From the NCBI RefSeq assembly GCF_028736925.1, contig NZ_JAQZAT010000002.1, positions 186,001-250,000 on the forward strand: DNA of 64,000 bases. Direction: 5' to 3'. Positions 9,300-17,225 of this stretch are shown here, in pieces (the stretch's first letter is position 1; each line of letters begins with the position of its first letter). The position numbers and the translations under genes were made by a program. This stretch comes from Flavivirga sp. 57AJ16 (GTDB lineage: Bacteria > Bacteroidota > Bacteroidia > Flavobacteriales > Flavobacteriaceae). A model generated the notes under the pieces. It was not told where the DNA came from and searched no databases. It worked only from the letters and a program-made list of their open reading frames with translations.

Positions 9300-10346
9300 A
9301 TGTATTACATTTCCAGAAACTATAAATCGCTATTCAATGCTGCAGGAAAAGCAAAAACAGATTGTGAGTTTTCGTTGAAAGCATTGGGGTTTAAAAATCT
9401 TGGATTTAAGCAATCATCTATACCAAATTCTGCAATAGGTACAATTAAGAATTTTTTTGGTATCTCGATGGCATTATTAAGATTACCATTTAAATCTGTT
9501 TTGTGTACACAATATCCTAATAATAAGTTTAGAAAATTGATATTGTTTTTTGCAAAATTAAAAGGTTGTAAAATAATAACAATAGTTCATGATGTAAGAT
9601 GTTTAAAGGGTAGGACCAAGGATATTCAAGCTGAATTATCAAAAATAGTATGCTCTGATGTTATTATTGTACATAACGAGGCTATGAAAACATGGTTTTT
9701 AGAACAGCATACGACTATACCTATTGTGGTTTTGGGGATATTTGATTATGTCTCTGAAGAAAAACCACTTCAAAATAAAGCTATTAATAAAAGCGATACT
9801 TATAGTATAGCCTATGCTGGAGGATTTGGTGAAGGCAAAAATTCATATATCTTCGATTTTGATATACTGGCGCATAGTAAATACCATTTAAAGTTATATG
9901 GTGTTGGTTTCGATACCAATAAACGCAAGGTAAGCGAAGAGGCATCTGTTCTTTTTTATCAAGGTGCTTTTCCATCAGACCAAATAGCCCATAAAATAGA
10001 AGCTGATTTCGGCTTAGTATGGGATGGTACCTCAACAGCATCCTGTAGTGGAGATTTAGGGGCGTATTTAAAATACAATAACCCCCATAAAACATCCTTA
10101 TATCTTTTGTGCGGACTTCCGGTAATAGTTTGGGACCAAGCAGCCATCGCTTCCTTTATTGTTGACAATAATTTGGGAATAAGTATTTCGGACTTAAAAG
10201 ATTTGAATGCTGTTTTGGAAAAGTTAACACCAGAAGATTATGCGTTGATGAAAAACAATGTGCTAGGTGTTCAGGAAAAAGTAATGAAAGGACAGTTTGT
10301 AGAAACAGCAGTTAAGAAAGCATTAGAAAAAGTAAATGGCCAATAA
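9300..10346 (+). CDS. probable galactofuranosyltransferase (WbbI-like)
   Basis: The start at 9300 (MYYISRNYKSLFN) gives 348 residues. An earlier in-frame ATG at 9180 would lie inside glf and is rejected. The protein has a GT-B layout with IITIVHDVR, VIVHNEAMKTWF and, near the C-terminus, the segment GAYLKYNNPHKTSLYLLCGL followed by PVIVWDQAAIASFI. The NNPHK..YL..GLPVIVW pattern is what I recall from beta-1,6-galactofuranosyltransferases of WbbI type. Its position beside glf strongly supports use of UDP-Galf. The gap to glf is 68 bp and probably holds both promoters. Confidence 0.75.
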   Translation: MYYISRNYKSLFNAAGKAKTDCEFSLKALGFKNLGFKQSSIPNSAIGTIKNFFGISMALLRLPFKSVLCTQYPNNKFRKLILFFAKLKGCKIITIVHDVRCLKGRTKDIQAELSKIVCSDVIIVHNEAMKTWFLEQHTTIPIVVLGIFDYVSEEKPLQNKAINKSDTYSIAYAGGFGEGKNSYIFDFDILAHSKYHLKLYGVGFDTNKRKVSEEASVLFYQGAFPSDQIAHKIEADFGLVWDGTSTASCSGDLGAYLKYNNPHKTSLYLLCGLPVIVWDQAAIASFIVDNNLGISISDLKDLNAVLEKLTPEDYALMKNNVLGVQEKVMKGQFVETAVKKALEKVNGQ

Positions 10347-10367
10347 TTTTAAATAGCTATTATACTA

Positions 10368-11411
10368 TTACTTTAAGAAAGCTTTTAGTTTATTAATGAA
10401 AAGCTGTGGTTCGAATTTTTTATATAGAGCAGGAGCTTCCTTTTTATATTTCTTTTCGGCTTTGGTATATAGTTCTGGTTTAAAATCCTTTAAGTGTACA
10501 CTAGCGTTGTTGTTATTTTCAAAAAGGTTCCAAGTCGCTTTATCAATCCATGGGGAGTATATAGCAAATGTTTTAATGTTTAAGGCTTTAGCCATATTAA
10601 TAGCGCCGCCTTCGTTCCCAATTAAAGCGTCACAATGATATGTTATAGCTAAAAAGGCCCTTAAGCGCTTTCCAAAAACATGAAAGTAAATGTTTTTTTG
10701 GGTTTCTGGTTTACATAAATCAAATATGGTTTTAGCTTCGGTTTCTTGTTTTGGTATGTAATTGAATAGTATTTGTCCAGAAGTTTCTTTAACTATGGTA
10801 TCAATGACTTCTGCCATATAACTAAAAGGGTACGTTTTTTTTTCGCCACTACCCAATACACTTATCATGTATAAAGGCTTGTTAAAATCTATTTGGTGTT
10901 TTATAAGAAAGTCCTTACCGGTAGAAATTTCCTTTTCGGTCAAATATATTTTTGGCTTTATAAATGTTGTTTCAATACCTAAAGGTTCTAGTAATTGCAT
11001 TCTATTGATAATGGCCAATCCAGTTTTGCCATTATTGTTCTTTTTCCTTTTTATATTATAATGATAAAAAAGGGTCGTATAATATTTATGGTATGAAATT
11101 TTAGTTTTTGCTCCAGAAAAAAGACTTATTAAATTACTGGATAATTTAGAATAGACATCAATAACAATATCGTACTTTTTATTTTCTACAGACTTAGCAA
11201 ATTTTAGAAGTTTAGCTTTACTTCGTTCTGTCTCTTTAGTAAATAAAAGGAAGTTATCAATGTTTGGGTTGTTTTCTACAACAGCAACGGTATGCTCATT
11301 TATTAAATAATCCAATTGCCCCTTTGGATATTTTAAGCGAAGTGCTTCAAACAGAATACTGCTTGTAAGCACATCGCCAATCATTTTTTGTTGTATGATT
11401 AAGATCTTCAA
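10368..11411 (-). CDS. glycosyltransferase family 9 (heptosyltransferase-like)
   Basis: This 347-residue protein begins MKILIIQQKMIGDVLTSSIL, the N-terminal pattern of GT9 ADP-heptose:LPS heptosyltransferases, and contains the later GNEGGAINMAKALNI donor-site segment, which in the family reads (D/N)xGxxHxAxAL. The usual histidine after the glycines is replaced by an Ala-Ile pair, so the sugar may not be heptose. It is convergent with the galactofuranosyltransferase, with a 21 bp gap. Last gene of the surface-glycan block. Confidence 0.83.
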   Translation of the reverse strand: MKILIIQQKMIGDVLTSSILFEALRLKYPKGQLDYLINEHTVAVVENNPNIDNFLLFTKETERSKAKLLKFAKSVENKKYDIVIDVYSKLSSNLISLFSGAKTKISYHKYYTTLFYHYNIKRKKNNNGKTGLAIINRMQLLEPLGIETTFIKPKIYLTEKEISTGKDFLIKHQIDFNKPLYMISVLGSGEKKTYPFSYMAEVIDTIVKETSGQILFNYIPKQETEAKTIFDLCKPETQKNIYFHVFGKRLRAFLAITYHCDALIGNEGGAINMAKALNIKTFAIYSPWIDKATWNLFENNNNASVHLKDFKPELYTKAEKKYKKEAPALYKKFEPQLFINKLKAFLK

Positions 11412-11491
11412 AATTTACAACTTCGATTTTTTTGTATGTTTTCTGCAAAAGAGTAAATACTACCTACTGCCACCGTATACTGCTAGCTAGT

Positions 11492-12307
11492 CTATACAGC
11501 TACATTATGCTCTCTTAAAGCATCGTTAAGCGACGTTTTTTTGTTGGTACTCTCTTTACGTTTGCCGATAATCAAGGCACAAGGTACGTTATAACTTCCA
11601 GAAGGGAATTCTTTAGCATAACTACCAGGTATAACTACAGAACGCGCAGGTACCCTCCCTTTATATTCAACAGGCGTATCCCCAGTTACATCGATAATCT
11701 TAGTGCTCATAGTTAAAACAACACCGGCACCTAAAACAGCTTCGGTTTCAACACGTACCCCTTCAACAACAATACATCTAGATCCGATAAAGGCGTTATC
11801 CTCTATAATTACTGGAGCTGCTTGTAAAGGCTCTAAAACACCACCAATGCCAACACCACCAGATAAATGTACATTTTTACCTATTTGTGCGCAACTGCCA
11901 ACCGTGGCCCAAGTATCGACCATAGTGCCTTCATCCACATAAGCGCCAATGTTTACATAACTGGGCATTAAAATGGTACCGCTGGAAATATAAGCACCAT
12001 GTCTTGCGACAGCATGAGGCACCACACGAATCCCTTTTTCTGCATAACCACGTTTTAATGGAATTTTATCATGAAATTCTAATGGGCCGGCTTCAATCGT
12101 TTCCATTTTCTGAATTGGAAAATATAAAACAACTGCTTTTTTTACCCATTCGTTAACTTGCCAACCATCAGTAATTGGCTCCGCTACTCTCAATTCACCT
12201 GTATCTAATAAATCTATAACCTTTCTTATAGCAGAAATTGATGTTTCTTCTTTTAAAAGATCCCTGTTCTCCCAAGTCTTTTCTATGATTTGTTGTAATT
12301 CTGTCAT
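11492..12307 (-). CDS. dapD: 2,3,4,5-tetrahydropyridine-2,6-dicarboxylate N-succinyltransferase
   Basis: This 271-residue trimeric left-handed beta-helix enzyme transfers succinyl from succinyl-CoA to tetrahydrodipicolinate in the lysine/meso-diaminopimelate pathway. The alpha-helical N-terminal domain starts MTELQQIIEKTWENR. The hexapeptide-repeat domain spans about residues 95-220 with VARHGAYISSGTILMPSYV, GAYVDEGTMVDTWATVGSCA and GGVGIGGVLEPLQAAPVIIE. Full length matches the family. The cytoplasmic product feeds peptidoglycan synthesis. Confidence 0.96.
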   Translation of the reverse strand: MTELQQIIEKTWENRDLLKEETSISAIRKVIDLLDTGELRVAEPITDGWQVNEWVKKAVVLYFPIQKMETIEAGPLEFHDKIPLKRGYAEKGIRVVPHAVARHGAYISSGTILMPSYVNIGAYVDEGTMVDTWATVGSCAQIGKNVHLSGGVGIGGVLEPLQAAPVIIEDNAFIGSRCIVVEGVRVETEAVLGAGVVLTMSTKIIDVTGDTPVEYKGRVPARSVVIPGSYAKEFPSGSYNVPCALIIGKRKESTNKKTSLNDALREHNVAV

Positions 12308-12428
12308 TGATATTTAAATTTTGAGCAAATATAATAGGTATCATTTAAAAAATAGAACGAAAAAGCCATTATATCAATTATGAAGCACCTTAAATTTTTC
12401 ATCTATTGATGCAAAATTTAATGAAAAT

Positions 12429-12511
12429 AAAAGCCTGTTTTTCCTTTGAAAGAAAAAAATAAATCGATGAAATGCATTTTTGTTGTATTTCGTCTTGATA
12501 AACAGGCTTTT
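12429..12511. repeat. perfect 12 bp inverted repeat with 59 nt loop, between dapD and 12639
   Basis: AAAAGCCTGTTT at 12429-12440 and its exact complement AAACAGGCTTTT at 12500-12511 lie in the 331 bp divergent gap between dapD and the small secreted protein. It could be a stem-loop or a protein-binding dyad serving either gene. Nothing else is recognised in the gap. Confidence 0.55.
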
Positions 12512-12638
12512 AATCTGTTTATCGATAAAAATTTGTAGCTCCACTACTAATCGAAAATACGTTGGCTTATAACTAATTTTTTGTGTTTGAACTTTGGTAT
12601 GAACATATATTTGGAACATGCAAACAATGATAAACGAC

Positions 12639-12947
12639 ATGAAAACAAATACTTACATACTGTTAATTTTATTGCTTTCCTTTTCTTTCGGGATTGCTCA
12701 AAGCGATACTAATAAGATAGAAGCTAATAGTGTTATACCAGTTTCTGTAAATAATGAGGAAGTAGTGATTGTTAAAGATAATGCAGTAAAAACTGTGAAA
12801 GAGCATGACACCTTGTTAATTGATGCTAAAGAATTAAGAGCGTCTATGGCGCGTACTAGTGATATTAGACTTTATCTTAATCGTGTAAGAAATGTTGAAA
12901 ATATTAGATTGTTATTTCCAAAAATAAATAAGCCGGTAAAAGCTTAA
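12639..12947 (+). CDS. small secreted protein of unknown function
   Basis: The start at 12639 (MKTNTYILLILLLSFSFGIA) gives a classic signal peptide followed by a mature part of about 80 residues. An earlier ATG at 12618 would add seven residues ahead of the lysine and is less natural. The mature protein has VVIVKDNAVKTVKEHDTLLIDAKELRASMARTSDIRLYLNRVRNVENIRLLFPK and no cysteines. No family recognised. It is followed by a terminator-like hairpin at 12991-13025, so it is probably monocistronic. Confidence 0.65.
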   Translation: MKTNTYILLILLLSFSFGIAQSDTNKIEANSVIPVSVNNEEVVIVKDNAVKTVKEHDTLLIDAKELRASMARTSDIRLYLNRVRNVENIRLLFPKINKPVKA

Positions 12948-12990
12948 ATACTATAGATTTTAATTATTATTAATGTTGAAACGATGTGAT

Positions 12991-13025
12991 AAAGGTTGTC
13001 TGAAAAGGCAGCCTTTGTTATTTTA
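12991..13025 (+). terminator. terminator-like hairpin after the small secreted protein
   Basis: The arms AAAGGTTGTC (12991-13000) and GGCAGCCTTT (13007-13016) pair fully when two G-U pairs are allowed, with a 6 nt loop and a T-rich tail to 13025. Confidence 0.6.
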
Positions 13026-13090
13026 TTGAATTTTTAAGTATTGAAATTTTATTTTTTTAAAATTTAACGCCTTCAGGTAGTTTATTAAAC

Positions 13091-13098
13091 TATTTTTG
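13091..13098 (+). promoter_or_regulatory. Bacteroidota -7 element of ruvX
   Basis: TATTTTTG fits TAnnTTTG and lies 14 bp before the ruvX start codon, predicting a very short leader. No clear -33 TTG is visible. Confidence 0.5.
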
Positions 13099-13112
13099 CA
13101 CAAAGTAGATAT

Positions 13113-13523
13113 ATGGCCCGCATTTTAGCAATAGATTATGGTACAAAGAGAACGGGGATAGCCGTGACCGATGCGTTACAAATTATAGCCTCTGGGCTTA
13201 CCACTGTTAATACGAAAGAGCTTATAAAATTTTTAAAGGATTATACCAATAAAGAACAGGTGGAATTATTTTTGGTCGGAGCCCCAAAACAAATGAATAA
13301 TACCGTATCAGAGAGTGAAGTTCACATTCTTCCATTTATAGATAGTTTAAAAAAGGAATTTCCCAATATTCCAATTAAAAGGGTAGATGAGCGATTTACC
13401 TCTAAAATGGCTTTTCAGACCATGATTGACAGTGGGTTAAAAAAGAACCAACGAAAAAATAAAGCGCTCATAGACGAAATTAGTGCTACTCTTATATTAC
13501 AGAGTTATTTGTATTCTAAATAA
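13113..13523 (+). CDS. ruvX: YqgF/RuvX family Holliday junction resolvase-like nuclease
   Basis: This 136-residue RNase H-fold protein starts MARILAIDYGTKRTGIAV with catalytic D8, then has VDERFTS with E93 and DEISATLILQSYL with D121. This is the full set expected for YqgF proteins, which are linked to Holliday junction resolution and 16S rRNA 5' end processing. The gene stands alone, followed by intergenic repeats and then def, an order common in this group. Confidence 0.92.
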   Translation: MARILAIDYGTKRTGIAVTDALQIIASGLTTVNTKELIKFLKDYTNKEQVELFLVGAPKQMNNTVSESEVHILPFIDSLKKEFPNIPIKRVDERFTSKMAFQTMIDSGLKKNQRKNKALIDEISATLILQSYLYSK

Positions 13524-13608
13524 CAGAAACTTCATTAGGGATAAATATTTTTCGGAGCAAGCCACGAGGTATTCAAAGGAAAAACACCTTTAAATTTCCG
13601 AAGCATGC

Positions 13609-13815
13609 TTAGAGGTGTTAAATCCAAGATCCCACAAGATACTGAAACAAGTTCAGCACATGATGCGGGATTAGCCTGCCTACCGGCAGGTTCAACTATC
13701 TGCTTTGAACGCATTGCTTCGCAATTTTAGAGGTGTTAAATCCAAGATCCCGCCGAAAAAGGCGGGATTAGTTCAACTATCTGTTTTGAATGCATTGCTT
13801 CGCAATTTTTCAAAA
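13609..13815 (-). repeat. two tandem copies of the GTTGCGAAGC intergenic repeat, reverse orientation
   Basis: Units starting TTAGAGGTGTTAAATCCAAG at 13609 and again at 13727 each carry a hairpin and end with ATTGCTTCGCAA. Copy A has the elongated hairpin with the complement of TGCTGAACTTGTTTCAGTAT and an extra palindrome at 13675-13690. Copy B has the minimal CCCGCC..GGCGGG hairpin. The outer edge TCAAAACAGAGTTTCACTAA (near 13809-13828) also bounds the array at 23690, so the element has a fixed end. Confidence 0.8.
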
Positions 13816-13870
13816 CAGAGTTTCACTAATAAATTTTGCATAAATAAGACCGGTAAATTATAAGTATTAT

Positions 13871-13878
13871 TATTTTTG
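13871..13878 (+). promoter_or_regulatory. Bacteroidota -7 element of def
   Basis: TATTTTTG fits TAnnTTTG, 24 bp before the def ATG at 13903. It supports that start over an in-frame ATG at 13876, which would overlap the promoter. Confidence 0.5.
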
Positions 13879-13902
13879 CAAATAATAAACACGAAACAAA
13901 TA

Positions 13903-14493
13903 ATGATTTTACCAATAGTAGCCTATGGCGACCCAGTCTTAAAAAAGAAAGGAACAGAGATAACCAAAACGTACCCTGATCTTGATGTTCTTTTAGATAA
14001 TATGTTTGAGACCATGTATAATGCTTATGGTGTTGGATTGGCGGCACCACAAATAGGATTACCAATTAGACTGTTTTTGGTTGATACAAAGCCTTTTGCC
14101 GAAGATGAAGATTTGACTGCGGAAGAACAGAAAGCGTTAAAAGACTTTAAACGGGTTTTTATTAATGCTAAAATAATTAAAGAAGAAGGTGATGAATGGG
14201 CTTTTAATGAAGGTTGTTTAAGTATCCCGGATGTTAGGGAAGATGTCTTTAGACAGCCAAAAATAACTGTTGAGTATGTAGATGAAAATTTTGAACCACA
14301 TACAGAAACTTTTGATGGATTAATAGCTAGAGTTATTCAGCATGAATATGACCATATTGAAGGTATTTTATTTACAGATAAACTTTCCAGTTTAAAAAAA
14401 CGTTTAATAAAAGGAAGACTGGTTAACATATCTAAGGGTAAGATTAATGTTGATTATAAAATGCGTTTTCCCGATCAAAAAAAGAAGCGATAA
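13903..14493 (+). CDS. def: peptide deformylase
   Basis: This 196-residue metalloenzyme removes the N-formyl group from nascent proteins. All three motifs are intact: GVGLAAPQIGLP at 43-54, EGCLSIP at 103-109 with metal ligand C105, and QHEYDHIEG at 146-154 with ligands H147 and H151 and catalytic E148. The start at 13903 (MILPIVAYGD) is chosen because family members begin right before this strand and a -7 promoter element lies at 13871. An acidic insertion (AEDEDLTAEEQKALKD) is common in Bacteroidota. Confidence 0.96.
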   Translation: MILPIVAYGDPVLKKKGTEITKTYPDLDVLLDNMFETMYNAYGVGLAAPQIGLPIRLFLVDTKPFAEDEDLTAEEQKALKDFKRVFINAKIIKEEGDEWAFNEGCLSIPDVREDVFRQPKITVEYVDENFEPHTETFDGLIARVIQHEYDHIEGILFTDKLSSLKKRLIKGRLVNISKGKINVDYKMRFPDQKKKR

Positions 14494-14549
14494 TATTTGC
14501 AAGCAATCAATAAACAGTTGATATTTGCCCTCTCTTTCAAAAATTAATT

Positions 14550-14981
14550 ATGAGTTTAGATAAAGTATTGTCAATAGGAGGAAAACCAGGATTATATAAA
14601 TTAATAGCACAAACACGAAGTGGTTTTGTTGCAGAATCGTTAATAGATAACAAACGTATATCTGTTAGTGTACAGAATAATGTGAGTGTTTTAAGCGAGA
14701 TAGCTATTTATACTTTAACAGAAGAAGTGCCCTTAAAGCAAGTTTTTGAAAATATTAAGAAAAAGGAAAATGGCCAACAAGCTTCTGTAAAGCCCAAGGA
14801 CAGTAAAGATGTGTTGGAAGCGTATTTCTTTGATGTATTGCCTGATTATGATGAAGATAGGGTCTATGCAAGCGATATTAAAAAAGTGATACAGTGGTAT
14901 AATTTATTGCAAAAATACGATATGCTGAATTTTTCGGATGCTGAAGAAGAAAGCGATACAGCATCCAACGAAGAAGAATAA
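14550..14981 (+). CDS. DUF5606 domain protein
   Basis: This 143-residue protein starts MSLDKVLSIGGKPGLYKLI, matching the conserved small Bacteroidota protein usually found next to def. A beta-rich N-terminal half (residues 1-60) is followed by a linker and a helical part ending in a very acidic tail (EEESDTASNEEE). Function is unknown. It lies 56 bp after def, followed by a strong terminator at 14990-15012, so def and this gene probably form one unit. Confidence 0.8.
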   Translation: MSLDKVLSIGGKPGLYKLIAQTRSGFVAESLIDNKRISVSVQNNVSVLSEIAIYTLTEEVPLKQVFENIKKKENGQQASVKPKDSKDVLEAYFFDVLPDYDEDRVYASDIKKVIQWYNLLQKYDMLNFSDAEEESDTASNEEE

Positions 14982-14989
14982 AATTTAAG

Positions 14990-15012
14990 ACCTCCAAATT
15001 GGAGGTTTTTTT
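14990..15012 (+). terminator. rho-independent terminator of def-DUF5606
   Basis: ACCTCCA and TGGAGGT form a 7 bp stem with a 3 nt loop, followed by seven T residues. Confidence 0.85.
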
Positions 15013-15058
15013 ATGCTTTTTTGTAAGCTTCATTGGTCTTTCTCGACTGTAAACGAAA

Positions 15059-15271
15059 TGAACTCATCTTGACTTTTTGTATTTAACCGAAATCGAAGAT
15101 TCATGAACTCCGATTTATGATAATAAGAGTTAAGTGAACTAAAATGAGATGAAATTTGTTCAGATAAGGTACTTTTTGAAAGACATAGCATCGCTACGGA
15201 TAATAAAAGTAACGAAATATGAACGAATATTAGCCATTTTTTAGGAAATAGAAAAAGTCAAGACGAGTTCA
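15059..15271. repeat. palindromic element, 213 bp, 26 bp terminal inverted repeats
   Basis: The termini 15059-15084 and 15246-15271 are inverted repeats with 24 of 26 positions matching; the left begins TGAACTCATCTTGACTTTTT. The interior contains GCATCGCTACGGATAATAAA near 15188, resembling the centre of the element at 16940. There is no coding capacity. It fills the gap between the def terminator and the Crp/Fnr gene. Confidence 0.7.
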
Positions 15272-15293
15272 ATAACAAAAAAAGAATAAATTA

Positions 15294-15965
15294 ATGAAAC
15301 CACTTTGGTTTTTCGATGATGTCAATCTTTTCAAGGTGCTTTGCCCCCACAAATTTAAAGCCTACAAAGCAGACCATGATTTTGATACTTACAAAAAGAA
15401 AGACTATATCTATTTTGAAGCAGACTCGGCAAACAAAGTATATCTTATAGAAAGGGGTAAAGTCAAAATTGGCTATTATAGTGAAGAAGGAGACGAAGTC
15501 ATTAAGGCTATTTTAACACGTGGGGACCTATTTGGAGAAACAGCTATACTTGGAGAGTCCAAGCGAGAAGAATTTGCCCAATCAATTGATAATACTACGA
15601 GTATTTGCCCCATAGGGGTGGATACTATGCATGATTTAATGCGAAATGATCAAACTTTCAGTTTTAAAGTGTACAAAATAATTGGTTTCAAATTTAAAAA
15701 ATTGGAAAGACGATTACAGCTGCTCTTATTTAAAGATACCAAAACACGACTTATTGAGTTTTTAGGTGAGCTGTGTGCAGACTATGGATACGATTGTGAA
15801 AAAACAGGCGATAAAGTAATTCATCACCCATATACACAAAAAGATATAGCCTCTTTAATAGGAACTTCCAGACCTACATTAAATATACTTTTAAACGAAT
15901 TAAAGAAGGAAAAAGTGATTCAGTTCTCTGGAAAAAAAATAAGAATCCATAGAAATATTGCTTAA
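15294..15965 (+). CDS. Crp/Fnr family transcriptional regulator
   Basis: This 223-residue protein has a cyclic-nucleotide-binding-like beta-roll at about residues 30-125 (VYLIERGKVKIGYYSEEGDE, GDLFGETAIL at 78-86) and a C-terminal winged helix from about 175 (TQKDIASLIGTSRPTLNILL). The beta-roll lacks the RxS pair needed for cAMP binding in E. coli Crp, so the ligand is unknown. No FeS cysteine cluster. The lipoprotein gene 76 bp downstream on the same strand may be its target or operon partner. Confidence 0.88.
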   Translation: MKPLWFFDDVNLFKVLCPHKFKAYKADHDFDTYKKKDYIYFEADSANKVYLIERGKVKIGYYSEEGDEVIKAILTRGDLFGETAILGESKREEFAQSIDNTTSICPIGVDTMHDLMRNDQTFSFKVYKIIGFKFKKLERRLQLLLFKDTKTRLIEFLGELCADYGYDCEKTGDKVIHHPYTQKDIASLIGTSRPTLNILLNELKKEKVIQFSGKKIRIHRNIA

Positions 15966-16041
15966 TGTTAGATAGCTAACATTTTATAAAATCCGTGTAT
16001 TATAATTTTGACATATTAAAAACTTAAAAAATTATAATACA

Positions 16042-16935
16042 ATGATCAAAAAAATGTTTACGGCAACAATACTGTCAATAGGTTTATTTGCCAGTTCTTG
16101 TAGCAATGATGACGATAATAATACATCAACAGCCAGTTTAACATTGGATTTAGATGGTTTAGAAGCTTTAGGAGACAATTATGTTTATGAAGGTTGGATA
16201 ATTGTCAATGGCGCCCCGGTTTCAACCGGAACATTTAGTTCGGTTACATTCCCACAATCTTTTACGGTAGATGCCGCCCAATTAGCGAATGCAACAGATT
16301 TTGTACTATCAATTGAACCCGCAGGAGAAACTGGGGTTGAAGCTGGGACACCGGCAAAAACAAAATTATTAGCAGGAAGCTTTTCTGGAAGTACAGCGAA
16401 TGTAAGCACGGGTATTGTAGGTGATTTTAGTAATGCTACAGGTAAGTATATTTTAGCGACCCCTACAGATAATGATGATACAAATGAATCTAGTGGTGTT
16501 TGGTTTTTGGATAATACCAATGCACCGCCTCCAGTTGCAGGATTAGATTTACCAACATTGGAAGAAGGATGGAAATATGAAGGATGGGCGGTAATTAATG
16601 GCATACCAATAAGTACTGGTACATTTACTAAAGTGGCAGCAACCGATGATGCGGCGCCTTTTAGTGGAAGTGTTGCTTTACCTGCGCCTAATGGGGCAGA
16701 TGGGTTTTTTCCAGGAGAAGATTTTCTAGAGAATGCACCTAATGGCGTCACATTCCCCACAGACCTAAAAGGAGCAACTATTGTTATTTCTATAGAACCA
16801 AGTCCAGATGATAATCCTGCACCGTTTACATTAAAACCATTGGCCCATGTTGTACCAGTGGATGCAGCAAACCATACGGTTATATCTATGGGGGCAGGAC
16901 CTGTAGTTGCTTTATCTGGAAAAGTGACACGATAA
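16042..16935 (+). CDS. lipoprotein with two anti-sigma-K (RskA-C)-like repeats
   Basis: This 297-residue protein starts MIKKMFTATILSIGLFASSC, a lipoprotein signal peptide with C20, then an acidic DDDDNN linker that may favour outer-membrane export. Two internal repeats begin LDLDGLEALGDNYVYEGWII (about 34-53) and LDLPTLEEGWKYEGWAVING (about 168-187), each followed by (A/I)P(V/I)STGTF. The YEGW..NG.P.STG.F pattern resembles the extracytoplasmic domain of anti-sigma-K factors, here without a sigma-binding domain. Probably an envelope sensor or structural lipoprotein. It follows the Crp/Fnr gene. Confidence 0.7.
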   Translation: MIKKMFTATILSIGLFASSCSNDDDNNTSTASLTLDLDGLEALGDNYVYEGWIIVNGAPVSTGTFSSVTFPQSFTVDAAQLANATDFVLSIEPAGETGVEAGTPAKTKLLAGSFSGSTANVSTGIVGDFSNATGKYILATPTDNDDTNESSGVWFLDNTNAPPPVAGLDLPTLEEGWKYEGWAVINGIPISTGTFTKVAATDDAAPFSGSVALPAPNGADGFFPGEDFLENAPNGVTFPTDLKGATIVISIEPSPDDNPAPFTLKPLAHVVPVDAANHTVISMGAGPVVALSGKVTR

Positions 16936-16939
16936 AGAA

Positions 16940-17151
16940 TGAAGTGATTTAAACTACCCAGTCAAGCTGAGCACATGTTTTTAGATTGAAGCGAAAAATA
17001 GTAGATTTTTATTCGTTTTGAAGCCTTTTTGCACTTCACAGCAACAGCAGCGTTACGAAGTAATAAAAAGATGAAAAAAGGATGAAAAGGAACATTCCTG
17101 CCTGCTGGCGAGGCAGGTTGCAGCCAATTGAATAAAGTTTAAATCACTTCA
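16940..17151. repeat. palindromic element, 212 bp, perfect 16 bp terminal inverted repeats
   Basis: TGAAGTGATTTAAACT at 16940-16955 and its exact complement at 17136-17151. The interior holds GCAGCGTTACGAAGTAATAA near 17047, similar in place and kind to the centre of the 15059 element, plus a GC-rich CCTGCC..GGCAGG palindrome at 17097-17117 that looks inserted. Non-coding. Confidence 0.7.
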
Positions 17152-17225
17152 ATATAAAATATTTTTATTTTCGTTATATTTTCGGCATAGTTTCGACATC
17201 GAAACTATGCCTTTTAATTCTATAT

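Noticed and set aside
12374-12640. 88-codon minus-strand frame upstream of dapD
   Set aside because: It spans the 12 bp dyad and the promoter region of the divergent secreted protein; low-complexity composition typical of AT-rich non-coding DNA.
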